From Streptomyces nodosus (GTDB lineage Bacteria; Actinomycetota; Actinomycetes; Streptomycetales; Streptomycetaceae), in assembly GCF_008704995.1 (NCBI RefSeq), contig NZ_CP023747.1, positions 992,001 to 1,056,000 of the forward strand: a stretch of DNA of 64,000 nt, read 5' to 3'. The translations under genes and the position numbers were made by a program. The first letter of the stretch is position 1, and each line of letters starts with the position of its first letter. Shown here piece after piece: positions 18,055 to 26,380 of this stretch. Below the pieces are notes generated by a model. The model had not been told where the DNA came from. It was given only the letters and a program-made list of their open reading frames with translations, and did not search any database.

Positions 18055-18813
18055 ATGCGTGTCGCTCTTTTTCTGACCTGCGTCAACGACACGCTCTTTC
18101 CGGACACCGGGCGCGCCGTGGTGAAGCTGCTGACCAGGCTGGGCGTCGACGTCGACTTCCCGATGGCGCAGACCTGTTGCGGCCAGGCCCACTACAACAC
18201 CGGGTACCGGCATCAGGCCGAGCCGCTCGCCAGAAGGTTCTCCGAGGTGTTCCGGGAGTACGAGGCCGTCGTGACGCCGTCCGGGTCGTGCGGGGCGATG
18301 GTGCGGGACCTGTACCCCCGGCTGGGTGAGCGGGCACGGACGGAGGGCCGCGGGGACATTCTCGCGACCACCGTGGCGCCGGTGGTCCCGAAGACGTACG
18401 AGCTCACCGAGTTCCTGGTGGATGTGCTGGGGGTGACGGACGTGGGCGCGTACTACCCGCATCGGGTGACCTATCACCCGACCTGCCACGGGCTGCGGGT
18501 GCTGGGCCTCGGCGACCGGCCCACCCGGCTGCTGCGGGCGGTCGGGGGGCTGGAGTTGGTGGAGCTGCCGGGTGCCGAGGAGTGCTGCGGCTTCGGTGGC
18601 ACCTTCGCCGTGAAGAACCCCGATGTCTCGGCGGCGATGGGCACCGACAAGGTGCGCAACGCCGAGTCGACGGGCGCCGAGGTGCTGTGCGCGGCCGACA
18701 ACTCCTGTCTGATGCACATCGGCGGGACCATGAGCCGGCTGGGCGTCGGGATGCGGCCCGTCCACATCGCGGAGATCCTGGCGAGCACGGAGAAGGAGCC
18801 GCTGGTGGTATGA
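18055..18813 (+). CDS. lutA: Lactate utilization protein A (Fe-S subunit)
   Basis: The protein is 252 residues, starting at ATG 18055 behind AAGGAG. It shows the duplicated CCG/cysteine-rich domain of the LutA/LldE/GlcF family: QTCCGQAHYNTGYRHQA ... TPSGSCGAMVRDLYP in the first half and THPTCH-like YHPTCHGLRVLGLGDRP ... ECCGFGGTFAVKNPDVSAAM ... DNSCLMHIGG in the second. These motifs bind a noncubane or 4Fe-4S cluster. LutA acts with LutB and LutC in L-lactate oxidation to pyruvate at the cytoplasmic membrane. It begins 72 bases after rhaB and most likely shares its transcript. Confidence 0.92.
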   Translation: MRVALFLTCVNDTLFPDTGRAVVKLLTRLGVDVDFPMAQTCCGQAHYNTGYRHQAEPLARRFSEVFREYEAVVTPSGSCGAMVRDLYPRLGERARTEGRGDILATTVAPVVPKTYELTEFLVDVLGVTDVGAYYPHRVTYHPTCHGLRVLGLGDRPTRLLRAVGGLELVELPGAEECCGFGGTFAVKNPDVSAAMGTDKVRNAESTGAEVLCAADNSCLMHIGGTMSRLGVGMRPVHIAEILASTEKEPLVV

Positions 18814-18844
18814 GTGACGTCGTCGTGGTGAAGGGACGCATCGC

Positions 18845-20344
18845 ATGAGCGGGACGTTCGTGGGGATGCCCGCGTTCCCGGAGGCCGCGCACCGGGCGGT
18901 CGGCGACCGGACCCTGCGCGGGAATCTGCGGCACGCCACCCACACCATCCGCGCCAAGCGCGCCGGGGCGGTCGCGGAGCTGTCCGACTGGGCGGCGCTG
19001 CGGGAGGCGGGGCGGCAGATCAAGGACCATGCGCTGCGTCATCTGGAGCGCTGTCTGGTGCAGTTGGAGGACGCGGTCACGGCGGCGGGCGGGGTCGTCC
19101 ACTGGGCCGCCGACGCCGAGGAGGCCAACCGGATCGTGACCGGTCTGGTCAAGGCGACCGGGGAGTCCGAGGTCGTCAAGGTCAAGTCGATGGCCACCCA
19201 GGAGATCGGCCTCAACGAGGCCCTGGAGGCCGCGGGCATCCGCGCCTATGAGACCGATCTCGCCGAGCTGATCGTGCAGTTGGGCAAGGACCGGCCCTCC
19301 CACATCCTGGTGCCCGCGATCCATCGCAACCGCGGGGAGATCCGGGACATCTTCCGCTCCGAGATGGGTGCGTGGGGCCGCCCGGCGCCCGAAGGCCTGA
19401 CCGACGAGCCCGCCGAACTCGCCGAGGCATCCCGGCTCCATCTGCGGGAGAAGTTCCTGCGCGCCAAGGTCGGGATCTCCGGCGCCAACTTCATGGTCGC
19501 CGAGACCGGCACCCTGGTGGTGGTCGAGTCGGAGGGCAACGGGCGGATGTGTCTGACCTTGCCCGAGACCCTGATCTCGGTCGTCGGCATCGAGAAGATC
19601 GTGCCGACCTGGCAGGACCTGGAGGTGTTCCTGCAGACCCTCCCACGCTCCTCGACCGCCGAGCGCATGAACCCGTACACCAGCATGTGGACGGGCACCA
19701 CCGACGGGGACGGCCCGGACACCTTCCATCTGGTCCTGCTGGACAACGGCCGCACCGACACCCTCGCCGACCCGGTGGGCCGCCAGGCCCTGCGCTGCAT
19801 CCGCTGCTCTGCCTGTCTGAACGTCTGCCCCGTCTACGAGCGGGCCGGCGGGCACGCCTACGGCTCGGTCTACCCCGGCCCGATCGGCGCCGTCCTCACC
19901 CCTCAGCTCCGCGGCGTCCAGAGCCCGATCGACGCCTCGCTGCCGTACGCCTCCTCGCTGTGCGGGGCCTGCTACGAGGTGTGTCCGGTGGCCATCGACA
20001 TTCCCGAGGTGCTGGTGCATCTGCGGGAGCGGGTGGTGCAGGGCGGACCCGTGACACGGGACGGCGCCAAGGTGATCCTGAAGCCGGCGAAGGGGCATGC
20101 CGCCGAGCGTGCGGCGATGCGGGCGGCCCGCTGGGTCCTCGGCCACCCGGGCGCGCTGCGCACCGGCCAGCGGCTGGCGTCCCGGGCGCGCCGCTACCGT
20201 CCCCGGACGCTCCCCGGGCCCGGCCGGGCGTGGACCGCGAGCCGGGATCTGCCCGCGCTGCCCACGGAACCCTTCCGCGACTGGTGGCAGCGCACCCATG
20301 GCGAAGACCACCGCCCGGCCGGAACCGAAGGGAACGCGGGATGA
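18845..20344 (+). CDS. lutB: Lactate utilization iron-sulfur protein B
   Basis: This 499-residue protein has an N-terminal LutB/LUD domain (RHATHTIRAKRAGAVAELSDWAALREAGRQIKDHAL ... VVKVKSMATQEIGLNEALEAAGI ... YETDLAELIVQL). A ferredoxin-like segment near residues 315-380 carries two 4Fe-4S motifs (CIRCSACLNVCPVY and CGACYEVCPVAIDIPE), and a C-terminal helical extension follows. It is the electron-transfer subunit of the Lut lactate-oxidising complex. It starts 31 bases after lutA, and its stop overlaps the lutC start as ATGA. Confidence 0.93.
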   Translation: MSGTFVGMPAFPEAAHRAVGDRTLRGNLRHATHTIRAKRAGAVAELSDWAALREAGRQIKDHALRHLERCLVQLEDAVTAAGGVVHWAADAEEANRIVTGLVKATGESEVVKVKSMATQEIGLNEALEAAGIRAYETDLAELIVQLGKDRPSHILVPAIHRNRGEIRDIFRSEMGAWGRPAPEGLTDEPAELAEASRLHLREKFLRAKVGISGANFMVAETGTLVVVESEGNGRMCLTLPETLISVVGIEKIVPTWQDLEVFLQTLPRSSTAERMNPYTSMWTGTTDGDGPDTFHLVLLDNGRTDTLADPVGRQALRCIRCSACLNVCPVYERAGGHAYGSVYPGPIGAVLTPQLRGVQSPIDASLPYASSLCGACYEVCPVAIDIPEVLVHLRERVVQGGPVTRDGAKVILKPAKGHAAERAAMRAARWVLGHPGALRTGQRLASRARRYRPRTLPGPGRAWTASRDLPALPTEPFRDWWQRTHGEDHRPAGTEGNAG

Positions 20345-20985
20345 GCAGCAGGGACCTGATCCTGGGCCGGGTGCGGCGCGCGCTCGCGGACGTACGGGAC
20401 GACACCCCGTACGAGCAGGCCGTGGGCCGGGACTATCTGCTGCGGCACGGCCGGCTCTCCGCCGGGGAGACGGTGGATCTGCTCGCCCGGAACCTGGCGG
20501 ACTACCGGGCGATCGTGCACCGTACGGACGTCCGGGAGCTGCCCGGCACCATCGGCCGGCTGCTCGGCGCGCACGGGTCCCGGAACGTACTGGTGCCCCC
20601 GGGACTCCCGCCGCAGTGGATGCCGGCCTCCGGCCCCGCCCGTGTCCAGGACCGGGCCGAGAGCACCCCCTACGACCTGGACGAGGTCGACAGCGTGGTC
20701 ACCGGCTGTGCGGTCGCGATCGCCGAGACCGGCACCCTGGTGCTGGACGGCTCGCCGGACCAGGGCCGCCGCCGTGTCACGCTCGTCCCCGACCATCACA
20801 TCTGCGTGGTGCGGGTCCCCGGGCAGGTGGTGTCCTCGGTGCCCGAGGCCCTCTCCCGGCTCGTCCCGGCACGCCCCCTGACCTGGATCTCCGGACCGTC
20901 CGCGACCAGCGACATCGAACTGGACCGGGTCGAGGGGGTGCACGGTCCCCGCACCCTGGAGGTGGTGCTGGTGAGCGAGGAGTGA
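20341..20985 (+). CDS. lutC: Lactate utilization protein C
   Basis: ATG 20341 overlaps the lutB stop codon (ATGA), defining a 214-residue LUD-domain protein. Typical features are SSRDLILGRVRRALADV at the N-terminus and the conserved TGCAVAIAETGTLVLDGSPDQGRRRVTLVPDHHICVV in the middle. It closes with SGPSATSDIELDRVEGVHGPRTLEVVLV, which is diagnostic of LutC/YkgG. It completes the three-component lactate oxidase system and is the last gene of the probable rhaI-rhaEW-rhaB-lutABC operon. Confidence 0.92.
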   Translation: MSSRDLILGRVRRALADVRDDTPYEQAVGRDYLLRHGRLSAGETVDLLARNLADYRAIVHRTDVRELPGTIGRLLGAHGSRNVLVPPGLPPQWMPASGPARVQDRAESTPYDLDEVDSVVTGCAVAIAETGTLVLDGSPDQGRRRVTLVPDHHICVVRVPGQVVSSVPEALSRLVPARPLTWISGPSATSDIELDRVEGVHGPRTLEVVLVSEE

Positions 20986-21007
20986 CGGACGCCGTTAGCG
21001 TGGGGTG

Positions 21008-22162
21008 ATGATCCGGTTCGAGGAGGTCGGCAAGCGGTATCCGGACGGCACCACGGCCGTGGAGAACCTCTCCTTCGAGGTCGCGGAGGGCGAACTCGTC
21101 GCCCTCGTCGGACCGTCCGGCTGCGGCAAGACCACCACCGTCATGATGGTCAACCGGCTGATCGACCCCACCTCGGGGCGGATCCTGGTGGGCGGCCGGG
21201 ACATCGCCGGCGTCGACCCGGTACGGCTGCGGCGCCGGATCGGCTATGTGATCCAGCAGGTGGGCCTGTTCCCGCACCGGACCGTCCTGGACAACACCGC
21301 GACCGTGCCGTACCTGACCGGCTGGAAGAAGGCGAGGGCACGGGCGCGGGCCGCCGAGCTGCTCGCCCTGGTGGGCCTGGACCCGAAGACCTACGGGCCG
21401 CGCTACCCCGACCAGTTGTCGGGCGGCCAGCGGCAACGCGTCGGGGTGGCACGGGCGCTGGCCGCGGATCCGCCGGTGCTGCTGATGGACGAGCCGTTCG
21501 GGGCCGTCGACCCGGTGGTGCGGGAACAGTTGCAGGAGGAGTTCCTGCGGATGCGGGAGTCGGTGCGCAAGACGGTGCTCCTCGTCACCCATGACATCGA
21601 GGAGGCGGTACGCCTCGGCGACCGGATCGCGGTCTACGGCCAGGGGCACATCGAACAGTTCGACACGCCCGGGGCGGTGCTGGGCAGGCCCGCCACGCCG
21701 TATGTCGCCGAGTTCGTGGGCGCGGACCGCGGGCTGAAGCGGCTCTCGGTGACCCGGATCGAGCCGAGCGACCTCGAACAGCCGCCCGTCGCCCGGCTGG
21801 ACGAACCCGCCGCGCGCGTGGTGGCCCGGCTGCACGCTCAGGGGGCACGCTGGGCCGTGGTCCTCGACGCCGGGGGCGATCTGCACGGCTGGACCGGCGT
21901 CGGCGAACTCGACGCGGGCGGACCGGTCGGCGACCACGTCCACCGGATGAACTCCTGGGTCCCGGTGGGCGCCCCGCTCAAGCAGGCCTTCGGGGTGATG
22001 CTCCAGCACGACGCGGGCTGGGTGGCGGTCCTGGACGGGGCCCGCTTCCTGGGCGTCCTCACCCCCGCCAAGCTCCATGAGGCGCTGCGCCGCTCGGTGG
22101 ACGCGGACGCACGGGGCGTCCCTCGGAGCCTGGTGCCCTTCGACTCGGTGGCGGACGCGTGA
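21008..22162 (+). CDS. Glycine betaine/choline-type ABC transporter ATPase with CBS-like tail
   Basis: This 384-residue ATPase of the OpuCA/ProV class has Walker A GPSGCGKTT, signature LSGGQRQRVGVARAL, Walker B VLLMDEPFGAVDP and switch VTHDIEEA. A C-terminal CBS-like region (about residues 250-375) follows, which in OpuCA senses ionic strength. I choose ATG 21008. TAGCGT at 20996-21001 lies seven bases before it, so a leaderless mRNA is plausible and would explain the missing ribosome site; GTG 21005 is an alternative. Its partners, two permeases and a binding protein, are encoded 1.1 kb away on the opposite strand, beyond a lipoprotein gene. Confidence 0.88.
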   Translation: MIRFEEVGKRYPDGTTAVENLSFEVAEGELVALVGPSGCGKTTTVMMVNRLIDPTSGRILVGGRDIAGVDPVRLRRRIGYVIQQVGLFPHRTVLDNTATVPYLTGWKKARARARAAELLALVGLDPKTYGPRYPDQLSGGQRQRVGVARALAADPPVLLMDEPFGAVDPVVREQLQEEFLRMRESVRKTVLLVTHDIEEAVRLGDRIAVYGQGHIEQFDTPGAVLGRPATPYVAEFVGADRGLKRLSVTRIEPSDLEQPPVARLDEPAARVVARLHAQGARWAVVLDAGGDLHGWTGVGELDAGGPVGDHVHRMNSWVPVGAPLKQAFGVMLQHDAGWVAVLDGARFLGVLTPAKLHEALRRSVDADARGVPRSLVPFDSVADA

Positions 22163-22258
22163 CCGGTACGCGCACGTCGTGCACACCCCCGCACCGGCCG
22201 CCGTTCTTCAGGCCGGCCGAGGGTGCGGGGTCTTGTCGGTCGGCGGACACTGGACGGC

Positions 22259-23254
22259 ATGGTCGGTGCGTCCGGTTCCGGGAGTCGGCCGGTCGAGCGG
22301 CGTGTCGTGCTGCTGGGCGGGGCCGGTGCGCTGCTGGCCGCGGCCGGCTGCACCGGCGGGGCGCCCGGGCGGGGGACGGCGCCCGTCACGCCGACCACGG
22401 CCCCGGCCACCCGTGGTTCCCTCCCCCGTGCCACGCCCTGGCGGCCCCTGTCCGGGGAGATCCACCCCGAGGTCAAGCTGCGGGCCGCCCGGCTGGTCGA
22501 GGCCCTCGGCACCTGGCCGAGCGGGAAGAGCGGCAGGGCCGCGGCGAAGGCCCGGGTGACGGCCCTTCGGCTGCCCGCGGGTCTGGTGGACCGGGCGGGG
22601 CCGCTGCTGCCGTCCGCCGACGCGGCCGTGTTCCAGGTGGTGTACGCCCAGTACGGCGGGATCCTCAGTGACGCGGCGAGCGTGCTGGTGGTGGGCCGGC
22701 AGTGGACCCGGCACGGCGACCGGGTGACGGCCGACGGTACGACGGTCGATGTACGGCTGGCGCGGACCGGGGCCGGATGGAACGTCACCGACCTGCGCCC
22801 GGCCCGTCCCGGCGCCGCGGTGGTGTCGCTCTCGGCGCCCGTGCGCAAGGCGCTCGCCGACGGCACCCGGATCGCCCTGCCGCCCGCGGCGGAGGCCGAT
22901 CTGCGCAGTGGCCTGGTCCACGACAGCGTGGCCGACGCGATGCTGCGGCTGGCGCGGACGTACCGGCTGGAGGTGAGCGTGGTCCGCTCGGGGCACCCGC
23001 TGCATGTGTTCGGCACGGACCGGCCCAGCGACCATCCGCGGGGCCGGGCGTTCGACGTCTGGCGGATCGACGGCCGGGCCGTGGTCGACCCCTCGACGCC
23101 CCGGGCCCTGATCGAACGCCTCATGCGGGACGCGGCGGCCGCAGGGTCCTACAACGTCGGCGGACCCGTCCGGCTGTCCGGCGGTGCGACGCCCGACCAG
23201 TTCTTCAGCGACAACACCCACCACGACCATGTGCACCTGGGCTTCCGCCGCTGA
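22259..23254 (+). CDS. Lipoprotein with M15-like (D-Ala-D-Ala peptidase-fold) C-terminal domain
   Basis: From ATG 22259 the protein is 331 residues; the start is uncertain because no clear ribosome site is present. An N-terminal Arg pair and hydrophobic stretch end in a lipobox (VLLGGAGALLAAAGC), predicting a lipid-anchored extracellular protein. The middle region is of unknown fold. The C-terminal 90 residues carry SDHPRGRAFDVWRIDG and end in HHDHVHLGFR, the spaced H...D...HxH arrangement of M15/VanY-like zinc peptidases. Cell-wall peptide hydrolysis is inferred from that motif only. It lies between the betaine-type ATPase gene and the convergent transporter genes, and may belong to the same osmotic or cell-envelope response. 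Confidence 0.65.
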   Translation: MVGASGSGSRPVERRVVLLGGAGALLAAAGCTGGAPGRGTAPVTPTTAPATRGSLPRATPWRPLSGEIHPEVKLRAARLVEALGTWPSGKSGRAAAKARVTALRLPAGLVDRAGPLLPSADAAVFQVVYAQYGGILSDAASVLVVGRQWTRHGDRVTADGTTVDVRLARTGAGWNVTDLRPARPGAAVVSLSAPVRKALADGTRIALPPAAEADLRSGLVHDSVADAMLRLARTYRLEVSVVRSGHPLHVFGTDRPSDHPRGRAFDVWRIDGRAVVDPSTPRALIERLMRDAAAAGSYNVGGPVRLSGGATPDQFFSDNTHHDHVHLGFRR

Positions 23255-23271
23255 GCCGGCCGATTGCCGCG

Positions 23272-24207
23272 TCACTTCAGCAGTCCCCGGTCCTCGAGAT
23301 AGCTGCGGGCCACGTCCTCGGGAAGGCGGCGCCAGCCGTCCACCTGGCGGTTCAGCGAGGTCAGGTCCTCGGTGGTGAGGACGGGGCCGAGGGCGCCGAG
23401 CGCCCGCGCGACACGTGCGCCGCCGGCCCGGGAGCGGTTGACGACCGGGACGACGTAGTCGGCGTTCTGGAGATGTCTGTCGTCGGCGAGCAGGACCAGG
23501 CCGAACTCGTCGAGGGTGGCGTCCGTGGTCGTGGTCAGCACCATCTGGTCCCGCCCGTCCCGGACGGCCCGCTTGGCCTGGACGGTGCCGACGCCCTTCG
23601 GGTCGACGCCGGTGATGTCGATGCCGTAGGTCTTCTTCAGACCCGGTGCGCAGTACGGCCGTCGGACGCACTCGTCACCGGCCGCGAGCCGCACCTTCAG
23701 TCCCGACCTTCCCAGGTCGCTCAGCGTCCTGAGGCCATGACGGCGGGCGTAGGCGCGGGTCACCGCGAAGGCGTTCCGGGCGACCGCGCGGCCCGGTTCG
23801 AGCACGGTCAGCCCGCGGGGCGCGGCCAGTCTCCGCAAGGCCGTCATGGTGACGGCGAGGTCCGGTGAGCCGACGGGCGCCGCCTCGGCACCGTGAGCCC
23901 TGGAGTTGAGCCAGTCCGCGAAGGTGGCCGCGTACTCCGGGACGACGTCGATCTGCCCCGACTCCAGGGCCGGCTCGTAGAGTTCGCGGTTGGCGACGGT
24001 GAGGACGGACGTCGTATAGCCGGCCTTGTCCAGCAGCAGCGCATAGAGGTGGGCGAGTACATCGCTCTCGGTGAAGCCGGCCGAGCCGACGGTCAGACGG
24101 CTGCTGTCGCCGGGCGGCGCGGTGACCCGGCCCCGGGTCTCCAGGGAGGGGCCCGACATACAGCCGGCGACCAGGAACAGACCGACGATCGCCGCGCACC
24201 GCCTCAT
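23272..24207 (-). CDS. Glycine betaine/choline-type ABC substrate-binding lipoprotein
   Basis: This 311-residue lipoprotein starts MRRCAAIVGLFLVAGC, with Cys16 as the lipidation site. The mature part is an OpuAC/OsmF-type binding domain (LTVGSAGFTESDVLAHLYALLLDKAGYTTSV ... NRELYEPALESGQIDVVPEYAATFADWLN ... DQMVLTTTTDATLDEFGLVLLADDRHLQNADYVVPVV). Its start overlaps the upstream permease gene as ATGA. Substrate class (quaternary amines such as betaine, carnitine or choline) follows from the family; the exact ligand is not visible. It is the last gene of a three-gene minus-strand operon. Confidence 0.88.
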   Translation of the reverse strand: MRRCAAIVGLFLVAGCMSGPSLETRGRVTAPPGDSSRLTVGSAGFTESDVLAHLYALLLDKAGYTTSVLTVANRELYEPALESGQIDVVPEYAATFADWLNSRAHGAEAAPVGSPDLAVTMTALRRLAAPRGLTVLEPGRAVARNAFAVTRAYARRHGLRTLSDLGRSGLKVRLAAGDECVRRPYCAPGLKKTYGIDITGVDPKGVGTVQAKRAVRDGRDQMVLTTTTDATLDEFGLVLLADDRHLQNADYVVPVVNRSRAGGARVARALGALGPVLTTEDLTSLNRQVDGWRRLPEDVARSYLEDRGLLK

Positions 24208-24875
24208 CGTGAGCTCCCGGTCCGGCTCGGCGCCAGCCGTTCGACGGCCTCGAAGACCCCCTCGACGAGCAGGGCGAACCCGGCCACCAGCACGGCCCCG
24301 GCGACGACCTGAGGGGTGCTGGCCAGATTGAAGCCCGCGGTGATGATCCTGCCGAGTCCGCCCCCGCCCGCCAGTGCGGCGAGCGTGGCGGTCGCGACGA
24401 GCTGTACGGCGGCGATCCGCACCCCGTTGAGAACCAGGGGGAGCGCCAGCGGCAGCTCCACCCGGAACAGCATCTGGCGGCCCGTCATCCCCATCCCCCG
24501 TGCCGCCCGGACCACACTGCGGTCGACCTCGCGCATGCCGACATACGCGTTGGTGAGCAGCGGAGGCACCGCGAACAGCACGAGGGCGACGACGGTCGGC
24601 CCCTCCCCCCAGGTGCCGATCGGGGTGAGCAGCAGAAGCACCAGCACCGCGAAGGTGGGGACGGCGCGGCCGACGTTGGAGATGTTGACGGCCAGCGCGC
24701 CGCCCCTGCCCAGATGGCCGAGGACCAGGGCGACCGGCAGTGCGATCACACAGCTGACGACCAGGCAGACGACGGTCAGGACGAGATGCTGCAGCAGCCG
24801 GTACCCGATGCCGTCGGTGCCCTGCCAGTGGGCGGGGTCGGCGAGCCAGTGCCAGGCGGCGCCGAGGACCGTCAT
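24204..24875 (-). CDS. Betaine-type ABC transporter permease 2
   Basis: This 223-residue MetI-like permease has five to six hydrophobic segments (LLQHLVLTVVCLVVSCVIALPVALVLG, FAVLVLLLLTPIG, VVALVLFAVPPLLTNAYVG, AAVQLVATATLAALAGGGGLG, VVAGAVLVAGFALLVEGVFEAV). The coupling motif REVDRSVVRAARGMGMTGRQMLFRVELPLALPLVLNGVRIA matches OpuCB/ProW permeases. It starts at ATG 24875, overlapping the end of the first permease (ATGA), and its own stop overlaps the binding-protein start. Confidence 0.88.
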   Translation of the reverse strand: MTVLGAAWHWLADPAHWQGTDGIGYRLLQHLVLTVVCLVVSCVIALPVALVLGHLGRGGALAVNISNVGRAVPTFAVLVLLLLTPIGTWGEGPTVVALVLFAVPPLLTNAYVGMREVDRSVVRAARGMGMTGRQMLFRVELPLALPLVLNGVRIAAVQLVATATLAALAGGGGLGRIITAGFNLASTPQVVAGAVLVAGFALLVEGVFEAVERLAPSRTGSSR

Positions 24876-25552
24876 CCCTGTCTCGCCCCGGCCCAGGGGG
24901 TGAGCAGCCGCTGCACCCCGAGCAGCAGCAGATCGGCCGCCACCGCGATCAGCACACACAGCACGGACGCGGTCAGCACCTGGGCCTTGAACCAGGTGTT
25001 CATGCCCGCGTAGATCAGGTTCCCCAGCCCGCCGAAGCCGACGATCGCCCCGACCGTGACCAGGGAGACCGCCGAGACGGTGGCGATCCGCAGCCCGGCC
25101 ATGGCGGCGGGCAGGGCGAGCGGCAGCTCGACGGTGAGCAGCAGCCGGACCGGGCCGTAGCCCATGCCACGGGCGGCCTGCCGGGTCTCCTCGGGGACCC
25201 CGCGCAGCCCGGCGAGGATGTTCCGCACCAGCAGGGTGAGCGAGTAGAGCACCAGACCGGCGACGACCAGCGCCCCCGACAGCCCGTACAGGGGAAGCAG
25301 CAGCGAGAACATGGCCAGGGACGGGATCGTGTAGAGGATCGTGGTGACGGCCAGCACGGGCCCCGCGGCCAGGCCCCAGCGGCGCGCCAGCAAGGCCAGC
25401 GGCAGGGCGACGGCCAGGCCGATCAGCACGGAGACGGCGGTCAGCTGCAGATGCTGGAGCACCGCGTCGAGAAGGAGATGCCGGCGGGTGCGCAGATACT
25501 CGCCGCAGATCCATTCGTTGCGGGCGAGGCAGTCGTCCGGGGGCGCGGTCAC
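24872..25552 (-). CDS. Betaine-type ABC transporter permease 1
   Basis: This 226-residue permease is placed from GTG 25552 (MTAPPDDCLARNEWICGEYLRTRRHLLLDAVLQHLQLTAVSVL). The N-terminal acidic/aromatic segment and the core VPEETRQAARGMGYGPVRLLLTVELPLALPAAMAGLRIATVSAVSLVTVGAIVGFGGLGNLI are typical of OpuCB/OpuCD permeases. The longer open frame to 26197 runs through the divergent ANTAR gene and is rejected. It heads the minus-strand operon permease-permease-binding protein. The 210-base gap to the ANTAR gene holds the promoters. Confidence 0.85.
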   Translation of the reverse strand: MTAPPDDCLARNEWICGEYLRTRRHLLLDAVLQHLQLTAVSVLIGLAVALPLALLARRWGLAAGPVLAVTTILYTIPSLAMFSLLLPLYGLSGALVVAGLVLYSLTLLVRNILAGLRGVPEETRQAARGMGYGPVRLLLTVELPLALPAAMAGLRIATVSAVSLVTVGAIVGFGGLGNLIYAGMNTWFKAQVLTASVLCVLIAVAADLLLLGVQRLLTPWAGARQG

Positions 25553-25762
25553 GCGTCCATTGCACCGGGAGGGCGAGCGGGCACGCGCGTTCTGCTCACC
25601 CGTCCGGGCGTCCTGCCGGGTCTCCGGGCGCGTCGTCGTCCGGCCTCGCGGTGCTCCCCCGGGCCCCTGGCCACCGCATTCCCGGCTCGCACACATCTGG
25701 CCGAATGGCGACGATGGGAAGGAAACCGACACCGCCGAACGCCACGCCGCCCCGGAGGGACG

Positions 25763-26119
25763 ATGACCTCGAAAGCCTGTCCGGGAAACGAGGAGCCGGA
25801 CGCCGTCGTTCCAGAAGCGGCGCGGATCTTCGAGCTGGAGGAGGAGGTCGGCCAGCTCAAGGAGGCGGTGACCTCGCACGCGGTGGTGGACCAGGCGATC
25901 GGCATGCTGGTCGCCCTCGCACATGTCTCCCCCGACGAGGGATGGGAGATGCTCCGGGAGGTCTCCCAGCACGCGAACATCAAACTGCGCAATGTCGCAG
26001 AGATGATCATCATCTGGGGGCGCGACGGGGAGCTGCCGGGTCATCTCCGTGTGCTTCTGGAGGACACGCTCGACCGGCACGGTCCCACCCGGCTCCCCGA
26101 GGATCCACCGTCCCCCTGA
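25763..26119 (+). CDS. ANTAR-domain protein
   Basis: This 118-residue protein starts at ATG 25763, directly after GGAGGGA. Residues about 20-85 (ARIFELEEEVGQLKEAVTSHAVVDQAIGMLVALAHVSPDEGWEMLREVSQHANIKLRNVAEMIIIWG) match the three-helix ANTAR fold, with the conserved Ala-Ile-Gly-Met turn. ANTAR domains bind two-hairpin RNA antiterminator structures. Here no GAF or receiver domain is fused, so the signal input is unknown. It is divergent from the betaine-type permeases and convergent with the SigB-family gene, with no clear operon partner. I see no obvious two-hairpin target nearby. Confidence 0.8.
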   Translation: MTSKACPGNEEPDAVVPEAARIFELEEEVGQLKEAVTSHAVVDQAIGMLVALAHVSPDEGWEMLREVSQHANIKLRNVAEMIIIWGRDGELPGHLRVLLEDTLDRHGPTRLPEDPPSP

Positions 26120-26173
26120 CGTCCAGGGCCTGGTACGGGGTCCCCGCCAATCGGCGCGTGTTCTCGCCGCGTT

Positions 26174-26188
26174 GCCGCACCGTGCGGC
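26174..26188 (+). terminator. Stem-loop with T-rich tail after the ANTAR gene
   Basis: GCCGCAC and GTGCGGC face each other around a single base (effectively a 6-bp stem with a short loop), followed by GTGTTTC, 55 bases after the ANTAR stop. A second self-complementary run of C and G occurs at 26325-26340 and could terminate the convergent sigma-factor transcript. Confidence 0.45.
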
Positions 26189-26380
26189 GTGTTTCAAATA
26201 CCCTCTCGCGGATAGTCCGGAAGGTGTCGGCGCACTGGCCCAACCGTTCCCGGGAGGGTTCGGCAGTGAGCCCGCCGCAGACGGCCGCCCGGTCGACGAG
26301 CGGGTCGGGCGGCCGGATGCATCCCGGCCCCCGGGGGCCGCAGGACGGACTCGTAGCGTACGGCGGCGCGGTCCGTGTCC

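Noticed and set aside
26197..26210. GGGTAT on the minus strand, resembling a SigB-type -10
   Set aside because: No GTTT-like -35 lies 14-16 bases upstream, and it would transcribe antisense into the ANTAR gene.
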